A stretch of 64,000 nucleotides of DNA from Trebouxia sp. TZW2008. Lineage: Eukaryota > Chlorophyta > Trebouxiophyceae > Trebouxiales > Trebouxiaceae. A model generated the notes under the pieces. That model was not told where the DNA came from. It worked only from the letters and a program-made list of their open reading frames with translations, and made no database searches. This document shows positions 58,801-64,000 of this stretch, piece by piece. Positions within the stretch are counted from its first letter, which is position 1; every line of letters begins with the position of its first letter. Location of the stretch: the NCBI GenBank assembly GCA_002118135.1, contig BDIU01000412.1, positions 376,664 to 440,663 on the forward strand, read 5' to 3'. Both the position numbers and the translations under genes were made by a program.

Positions 58801-61132
58801 ATTGCCACACACATACCACGCATCACACATTACACAGTTCACACTGCACATCAAATGGTGGTGCAGGCTGCTGAGGGGAGATCAGTCGGCAGGTCCCACA
58901 GAGTGGCAAGCCCCTCATGAGAACATCACACAATACACATTATACATTGCACAGTAGGCATCATACATCATGTATTGTGCACTACACATCACGCAACCTA
59001 ACGTTGAATTCTAGACATCACATTGTGCATGGTGGTGCAGGCTGCTTGGAGGAGGTCAGCTGGCAAGCCCTACAGGGTGGCGCCCCCCTACCCCCAGCGC
59101 ACCCCTCAGGGACACAATGTTCAAGCAGCTTGCCGAGGCTGCCGCTGCCTGTAGACCCTCCCTTGCAGACCAGGTGTGTAGGGTCTCTAAGGGCTGGAGC
59201 TCAACCCATAAACCTGTTTTTGCATCAGCAGTGTGTGTTTCATACACGTGTGTCACATCTGACACATCTTAAGCAGCTCGTTCAGGCTGCTGCTGCCTGT
59301 AGACCCTCTGCTGCAGAACAAGTTGGTAGGTCTCTAAGGATGCAGCAGCCACACAGAATGGCCCTGTTGCTGTTGATGATTATGCATTGCTGAATATTGA
59401 AATTTGAGCATTGGCGAACTCAGCCAGGGTGCCAAAGCTCTGCCATGCTTAGACGGTCGAATGTTACAGGTGCAGCAAGAGTGGCGATCAACAGCCAGAA
59501 TGGATGCCCCTGCAGTGAAGTTTTCTTGGGCTGCCATGTTGCATAAGCTTTGAGCGGCCACTGAGCAAATCACAGCCGCAAATTGACTCACACAGCCACA
59601 GCCTTGGACAGACAAGACTTAAGTTTGCAAGATTGTCACTGAGCTTGCCCAACTTGCTTGAAACCAGGTGAAGAAGATGAAGGAGTCGCTTCCATCATCA
59701 GCTAGAAAGGATGGCATTGCATTGGAGGAGCAGCTGAGTCATTTTGAGCAGCTTCTCGGAGAAGGAGATGATGCAGAAGCTGCCTACCTGGCTGAGCAGC
59801 TGCTCGTTAGTCAACTGCGCTACCTGATCACCATGTGAGGGATCTGAACTCCTGCTTTGCATGCTATGCACATTTGATTTACTTTGAGCAGCTTCTAGGA
59901 GAGGGGGAGGATGCAGAAGCTGCCTACCTAGCTGAGCAGCTGCTCGTTAATCAACTGCGCTATCTGATCACCGTGTGAACAACTTGTCCTCCTGCTTTGC
60001 ATGCTTTGCATGCTGTGCACGCTTGAAGCGCTGTGAGCAGCTAGAGGAGAGGCAGATGATGCAGAAGCTGCCTACTTAGCTGAGCAGCTACTCGCTAGTC
60101 AACTGCAGTAGTTGATCACCATGTGAGAGGGATCTGTCCCAGTGCTTTGCTTGATTTGCATAGCTGTATATGCGCCATCTGATCATCAAGCAAACACCCT
60201 GTTCTGGCACTATATGCTTTGCACAGTCGCATATGCAACATTCAGACAACGCGCTGTAAATGCTGCAGCTATGATGTGCTTGACTCATGTCTTTGTTGTC
60301 AACAGCTTCAAGCCCAGCGTTGCTCACACTTTTAATGCAATTGTTGTGCTTCATGTCATGAGGCATTTAAAACATGCAGGTACCTCACCGAAGACGTAAG
60401 AGTGACAGATCCATTCAATGCATCAGCGCTACGCTCTTCTTCGCGGCCTGTATCCCCAGTCCTGACCACAGGGGGGTTGAGGGGGGCTCCCCTGCAAATG
60501 CAGACCACTGATGCAGCTGCTAGATGGGCAGCAGCAGCCCTTCGGGGCAGCTTCCTTCCCGGCAGTAGGGGGTTGGCTAGCGGCTTCAGTGGGCAGAGCA
60601 TGCTGCAAGGATCGGGTATGTACGGTCATGACTCTGGTCATTGTCAAGGCTGAGTGTCAAATGACCAGAAATTGCACCCATGTCTGCTTCTGTGCTCACT
60701 CATGCCTAAATTAGAAAACTGCCCATTGAATGCATGTGGCTTGCCATACCTGATCAATGTTTCAGGATTGTCAACAGCTTGCGTCAGCTCCTTGTACAAT
60801 TAGTGCAACAAAAGCCTGATCTGTATGTGCAACAGGCACTTTGGCATCTGCAGCTGCAGCGGCAAAAGTGGCTGCCATGCCACATGCCTTGTCCAACGCA
60901 TCCATCACTTCAGCCCTTTTCATGACTCTGAACAAATTTGAGAAGCAATGCACGAGTTTGAGCTGTGCGTGTCTCAGGTGCTTCAGCATTTGCGGCCGCA
61001 GCAGCGAAGGTGGCTGCCATGGCGGCAACAACACCTTCTGCAGACTTTGCCCTGCCTCCCTTGCCGCCACCTGCAAGAAGCAGCCTTGCCAGCAGCGATG
61101 GACAGAAAAGTATCAATCCCCTGATATTCTAG
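49823..61132 (+). CDS. Large coiled-coil protein, 969 aa, 18 exons; possible cytoskeletal or ciliary protein
   Basis: Function not recognised. Exons: 49823-49934, 50015-50221, 51137-51312, 51801-51947, 52212-52337, 52740-52891, 53393-53507, 53804-53982, 54224-54406, 55125-55236, 55675-55847, 56757-56973, 57250-57477, 58096-58196, 59041-59173, 59668-59834, 60380-60615, 60987-61132 (TAG); 2910 nt, every join in phase. Residues 1-170 are Ser/Pro/Gln-rich. About 290-404 form a long coiled coil (KQQAEKLLKGKEKL; NVELAAELEAAQKAHEKEL). Then come the string VEVQTDP (417-423), seen in some cytoskeletal and centrosomal proteins, and a PPPPPSPRTPRKK linker. About 450-640 are a globular helical region (LWADKIAQDI; FCQWVYDWHIHRFGL; FYQMLLSSM). 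A degenerate EF-hand-like loop, DSDSDSLVDRPQ, lies near 664. The C-terminus is Ala/Pro/Ser-rich. The donor after 51312 (GTTGCA) is the weakest splice call. A ciliary or spindle role is a guess. Confidence 0.78.
50640..51160 (+). repeat. Tandem array, about 115-bp unit: copies of acceptor plus exon 3 start
   Basis: Five to six units, each with 'aaagcaacaacaagcaagtg', 'atgcagg' and 'gacaagtctgtcagtgc', starting near 50670, 50805, 50925, 51030 and 51105. The last unit contains the acceptor used at 51136 and the exon start DKSVSAMGVVRPR. Confidence 0.85.
51280..51520 (+). repeat. Copies of the exon 3 end
   Basis: VLAPSSSQVAVLGKA is followed about 95 nt later by VLAPSSSQVAVLWKA, then near 51480 by a weaker copy. 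Each is flanked by 'caaccacaactgtttgcattctgca'-like intron sequence. Confidence 0.8.
52840..53255 (+). repeat. Three downstream copies of exon 6 end plus donor
   Basis: KQQAEKLLKGKEKLAVSLQQ followed by GTAAGT (functional, donor at 52892) recurs at about 52988-53062, 53103-53180 and 53213-53255. All end 'cagcaactgctcaagtgagt' or similar. The copies carry stops or frameshifts but keep donor-like strings. Confidence 0.88.
54062..54125 (+). repeat. Upstream copy of exon 9 start
   Basis: 'acag' plus LRSPIDLVMVGVEVHTYPMQQ copies the functional 'gtag' plus LRPPRGIVMDDVEVQTDPIQQ at 54224, about 161 nt downstream. Confidence 0.8.
54846..55125 (+). repeat. 28-bp tandem array ending on a functional acceptor
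   Basis: About ten units of 'cctgatgtctgtatgtgcatgc' plus 'gcagta', some 29 bp. The last unit supplies the acceptor 'gtgtgtgcag' at 55124, and the exon begins with ACCTG, the repeat's own phase. An identical acceptor string sits one double unit upstream (near 55070). Confidence 0.88.
55785..56195 (+). repeat. Two downstream copies of exon 11 end plus donor
   Basis: KVTHFGQLTAIIQSRNLPRW plus GTAAGA (functional, 55848) is repeated as KVIHFGQLTASIQSRSLPRW plus GTAAGG (about 55970-56050) and as FGQPTTIIQSRILPRW plus GTGAGA (about 56147-56197). Downstream intron sequence ('catatt' to 'ccctcttttgc') repeats with it. Confidence 0.9.
56410..56640 (+). repeat. Upstream copies of exon 12 start
   Basis: Near 56414, 'gcag' plus RVATEDHKCYPMLLSSMATA, and near 56567 a second 'caggttggcaaaggaggac' copy, precede the functional VAKEDYEFYQMLLSSMATA at 56757. 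The segment encoding SSVLTLF with its Phe-Pro-Asp-Gly-like tail is also repeated. Confidence 0.85.
57085..57145. repeat. GCTGT/GCCGT pentanucleotide repeat
   Basis: About twelve units of 'gctgt' with 'gccgt' and 'gctat' variants, in intron 12 of the 969-aa gene. Confidence 0.9.
57725..58135 (+). repeat. 54-bp tandem array of acceptor plus exon 14 start
   Basis: About seven units of 'gcattgaacaaagatgcaacag' + 'tgctgtgcagtatgcatcaaatgag'. The functional acceptor is in the last unit (58095), giving YASNEALNKDAT. The 54-bp unit is a multiple of three. Confidence 0.9.
58710..59065 (+). repeat. Three copies, about 155-175 bp apart, of acceptor plus exon 15 start
   Basis: 'tggtggtgcaggctgcttgg' followed by 'agctggcaagccc' occurs at about 58708, 58856 and 59031. 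Only the third leads into the complete exon at 59041. Between the copies are 'acacatcacacat'-rich segments. Confidence 0.85.
59262..59330 (+). repeat. Downstream copy of exon 15 end plus donor
   Basis: LKQLVQAAAACRPSAAEQ plus GTAGGT copies FKQLAEAAAACRPSLADQ plus GTGTGT (functional, 59174). About 152 nt apart. Confidence 0.85.
59725..60125 (+). repeat. Two downstream copies of exon 16 end plus donor
   Basis: HFEQLLGEGDDAEAAYLAEQ to LRYLITM plus GTGAGG (functional, 59835) recurs at about 59880-59978 (GEGEDAEAAYLAEQLLVNQ-like, with a stop) and 60028-60125. Each is followed by 'cctgctttgcatgct'. Confidence 0.9.
60830..60910 (+). repeat. Upstream copy of the last exon start
   Basis: ASAAAAAKVAAM near 60846 copies FAAAAAKVAAM of the functional last exon at 60987. 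Confidence 0.75.
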
Positions 61133-61634
61133 ATTCTGCTCGTAGTGTGTTATTTGGTATGTTTCCCAATTTTGATGGCTGTGCTAAGGTTGTGCTTCTA
61201 TGCTGAACAAACTGCATGCATGTGGTGGACGTGAACCAGGGACGTTGTGTTTTGAGAGACTAGTAGCATGACAAGTCTGAATGGACAATACCAAGGCCAG
61301 CATCTGTGCTTTGATGCCAGCTTGACAGACTCATTATCATTCGCAATTGCAGCCATATGTATCTATAGTCAATGTAAATTCGATGGCTGTAAGCATGCGC
61401 ACAATGATTCAATATGAAAAGATGGTTTGGCAATGCTGCAGCAAAGTGCTGCATTACATGTCAGATCAAACACTGCTAGCAAGGATGTAATCAACATGAA
61501 TTGTGCATGCTCCAATTGCAAGTTGGTGTCAGACCGTGATAAACTTTTTGTTTGTTTTGTTCGGCCTAGAGCATCTTTGTCTCAGGGTGGGCTTGCAGTG
61601 TCGTCACATCGTAGTTCAAATGCAGCTGCATGCA

Positions 61635-62066
61635 TACAGCTTCGTTTCAGGAAGCCTTTTGACTGACTTCGAAGCTTTGCATCACCTGCTTGTTAAGCGC
61701 TTTGGAGAGTCAATGACACCTTTGATGGCTCGCCTGGATCATCGTAGATCAGGTGCTAATGAGTCTGTGCGTTACTATAAACCACAGCTGAGCCCTGTCA
61801 TGCATGTGCAGCTTTGCATAGTCTATACCCTGAGCATCAGACCAGCCAGAGATGCCAGCAACCTTTTGAATGTGCTGTGCCCATATTGCTACATCCTCAT
61901 GCTCACCGCCATGGAATATTAGTGTTTCTGTCTTGCCAATGAGTCCAGGCTTGAAGCGCAGCCTTGCAAAATGATTGTTATGGTGAGCCTGTGCAGCCTG
62001 CTGTAGATGGTGCACACCACCCTGAGCAGCATGCAGGTCTTGCTGTTGCATTGCTTGTTGCCTCAA
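61635..62066. mobile_element. LTR-retrotransposon gag remnant in two opposed pieces
   Basis: The minus strand (62066 to about 61795) reads like the front of a Ty3-type Gag: TLIFHGGEHEDVAIWAQHIQ, then AKLHMHDRAQLWF. The plus strand (about 61650-61780) reads like the following part: DFEALHHLLVKRFGES, then LDHRRSGANESVRYY. The two fit one protein only if one half is inverted, with the break near 61790. No reverse transcriptase, integrase or LTR was found, so this is a dead fragment. Confidence 0.5.
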
Positions 62067-63345
62067 AGGCTGCTGTTATAATGCTGAACTATGCCTGATT
62101 AGGCAAGTGTGCTGTATCATATATCTGTAACGCCAATAGTCAGGCTTGCATGATGCATTTGCTGTTGCTTTCAGCAAAAGTTCTGCTAAAGAATGTGGAG
62201 GAGCATGTGACCATTGGCAGTTTTTCAAAGTCTAGGCCAACATTTGGGGGCCACGTGCAATGGCTGCAGACAATGAAGGCTCAAGCAGAAAGCTATCACG
62301 CAGCAGTGATACGGCATCAATTACAGCCTTGAAATTTGCAAGTTTGAAGCTGTATGATGAGCTGCAAGAGCCAGTTGTGGCGTGGCATCATCAGAGCGCT
62401 GTCTGGCTGTGCTGAGCAAGTGTAGTCACAGATGGCAACTGTTGATCTGGTTTCTGACTGCTTCACGTTATGCCAACAACATCACATCTGGCGTTGTGAG
62501 AGTGTGATTGTGTTGAGCAGGAGATGTGCTGCGAAGGTAAACATCCAACGAGAAGCAAGAGAATGAGGGGAAAGAAGTAGAGGACCACAAGCATGCTGCT
62601 GTCAGGCATACTCTGCAGCAACCTCATGTCAGTCAGTCCTTGGGCACATCAACTTCTTCACAACCAGTATTTTTACAAAGCATTTCTCATGACTCTGTAG
62701 TCAACACTTCTGCCATGTTCTGTGGACATGGCCAACCTGCAGCATCAGGATCCAAGCAAGGTGTCGGCTACGCCATCTGCTGTAAGCATGCAAAGTCTGC
62801 CCCGCATGTCTGTCAGAAAAGCATACCCTATGTCAGCATTGACAAATGTATCTGTTGTGCAGCACCAGAACATCCGTCATCAGCTGTTTCTTCCTCTGCA
62901 AGCTGACCTACCACTCCCTGACCCCCCTCTCCCCCCCCCCACCCTCTCCAAACCGACGCTGACCTCCCTTCCCCCCCCAACCAATGTACACAACACCAGT
63001 GATAAGGGCTTGTCAAGGATTGCATGCATACATGTCCTGCAGAACATTCAGTCTACAATCAGCGCAGTGCCCCACATGTAGCTCAGAGTTGGCTGCGATG
63101 CATGCAGTGCAGCACTCAGGCTCTGCTACGCCATGTGTGTCGATCTGGCCTGCATCCTTCCTACAAGAGAACCTTGACACTGGGTGTCAGCCATTCACAG
63201 CTGTCACCGTCTGAATTCATTGTATTGCTGCAAGTGGTATCAGTGTGAGTGTGTTGTGCACCGAAGCATTGATTAGTGTCTCAGTGGCGCTATGCAAATC
63301 CAAAGTAACATACGTGGGATGCCAAGTCAAGCGTCCACCAGAAAG
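62067..63345. other. Non-genic or degenerate stretch with a poly-C/CCT tract
   Basis: Only short ORFs. A strongly pyrimidine-rich tract with runs of up to ten C lies at about 62915-62980. May belong to the retrotransposon remnant, but no motif confirms this. Confidence 0.4.
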
Positions 63346-63837
63346 TCAAAGCAAGGCAAAGCAAGGCCTTCCCAAAGGGCAAAAGCGCACCTTCAGTTCT
63401 GTGAGGCCTTGAGACTCAGGCTCACGACTCACTGCATCTTGCACTGCAGCATTGCTGGATCTGGGCTTTGCAAACTTCCTCTTTGCAGCCTCTCCCTTTG
63501 TAGCCAAGGTACAGTTTTTGTCCAGGCTAGACTTGTGGCTTGCGGCGAACTCAACTCCTGCCTTGAATGCTGCCAGTTGCTGTGCCTTGGAGGGCTCAAG
63601 GCTTGCCGTCAACTGGGCACCCTTCATGAAAGTTGCCAGTTCCTCGCTGGACAAGTAGGCGGCGTATTGAGTCATTGCCTGTAGGAATCCCTGCTCCAGG
63701 GTTGGAACCCTGCCCTCAAAGCCCAGATTCAACATCTTGTGCCTCTCTGTCTGGCCTGGCAGTGAAATCAGAATGCAGCACAAAGCATTCCCGTTGAACA
63801 CTGTTCGTGTTTCTGTTCTTGGGTCAGCATATCTCAA
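63346..63837 (-). CDS. Possible 3' coding part of a minus-strand gene, unrecognised
   Basis: An open frame of 163 codons ending at 63346. From about 63745 downward its composition looks protein-like: MLNLGFEGRVPTLEQGF, then YAAYLSSEELATFMKGAQL, and a Lys/Ala/Ser tail. It is helical, without membrane span or known motif. A possible acceptor (CTGCCAG, near 63760) precedes the better part, so it may be the last exon of a gene continuing right of the window. Evidence is compositional only. Confidence 0.35.
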   Translation of the reverse strand: MRYADPRTETRTVFNGNALCCILISLPGQTERHKMLNLGFEGRVPTLEQGFLQAMTQYAAYLSSEELATFMKGAQLTASLEPSKAQQLAAFKAGVEFAASHKSSLDKNCTLATKGEAAKRKFAKPRSSNAAVQDAVSREPESQGLTELKVRFCPLGRPCFALL

Positions 63838-63879
63838 GCAGGTGGGTGAGAGGGGAGATGGGTAGGTGGATGCATGGGT

Positions 63880-63990
63880 GACTGAGCGAGCGAGCGAGCG
63901 AGTGAGTGAGTGAGTGAGTGAGTGAGTGAGTGAGTGAGTGTGTGAGTGAATGTGTGAGTGAGTGAGTGAGTGAATGAGTGGGCGAGTGTA
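63880..63990. repeat. GAGT/GAGC tetranucleotide microsatellite
   Basis: GAGC units give way to more than 20 GAGT units, with a few GTGT or GAAT interruptions, running to the window end. Confidence 0.95.
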
Positions 63991-64000
63991 TGAGCCAGTG

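Noticed and set aside
1..64000. CRISPR arrays, prokaryotic operons, ribosome binding sites
   Set aside because: Genes are intron-rich and eukaryotic; the tandem arrays have no spacer/repeat structure of CRISPR type.

Overview
The window looks like nuclear DNA of a green alga (Chlorophyta). The evidence is intron-dense protein genes on both strands (about 70 introns, nearly all GT-AG, acceptors typically TGCAG), moderate GC content, TGTAA motifs downstream of several stop codons (the usual green-algal polyadenylation signal), a histidine kinase-receiver-guanylyl cyclase fusion of a kind known from chlorophytes, and a tandem pair of algal-type beta-carbonic anhydrases. I cannot name the genus. 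No tRNA, rRNA or CRISPR was seen.

Layout, left to right: (1) + strand 417-11816, the 3' part of a hybrid histidine kinase / receiver / class III guanylyl cyclase / coiled coil / SAM-like protein whose sensor lies left of the window. (2) + 12795-13366, a two-exon orphan. (3) + about 14147-16168, an F-box/leucine-rich-repeat protein. (4) - 16739-21422, a SCAMP (secretory carrier membrane protein), six exons, 303 aa. (5) - 24372-30270, a kelch-BTB protein with a C-terminal hydrophobic tail, 685 aa. (6) + 30584-31109, a small single-span membrane protein that shares a short divergent promoter with gene 5. (7) + about 32420-40732, a large unrecognised helical and coiled-coil protein. (8) - 41389-43179, an organelle-type hotdog thioesterase, 293 aa. 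(9, 10) + 43978-45891 and + 47255-49222, tandem beta-carbonic anhydrases with superimposable first four exons. (11) + 49823-61132, an 18-exon, 969-aa coiled-coil protein. (12) 61133-64000, retrotransposon gag fragments in opposed orientation, low-complexity DNA, a possible - strand coding fragment and a GAGT microsatellite. Exon models for genes 1-5, 6 and 8-11 were built by hand; reading phase is kept at every junction given and, for complete models, exon lengths sum to multiples of three.

The most unusual property is not a single gene. In almost every gene the introns carry tandem, partly decayed copies of the neighbouring exon-intron junction. Copies of 'acceptor plus exon start' lie upstream of the exon, and copies of 'exon end plus donor' lie downstream. 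The copy used by the phase-consistent gene model is the one next to the exon body, so the extra copies become intron. SCAMP alone has about fourteen, and some arrays (28 bp and 54 bp units in gene 11) end exactly on the functional acceptor. I read this as introns lengthening by repeated tandem duplication across splice sites, leaving many decoy splice sites and potential alternative exons. The process itself is inference; the copies are visible in the sequence.
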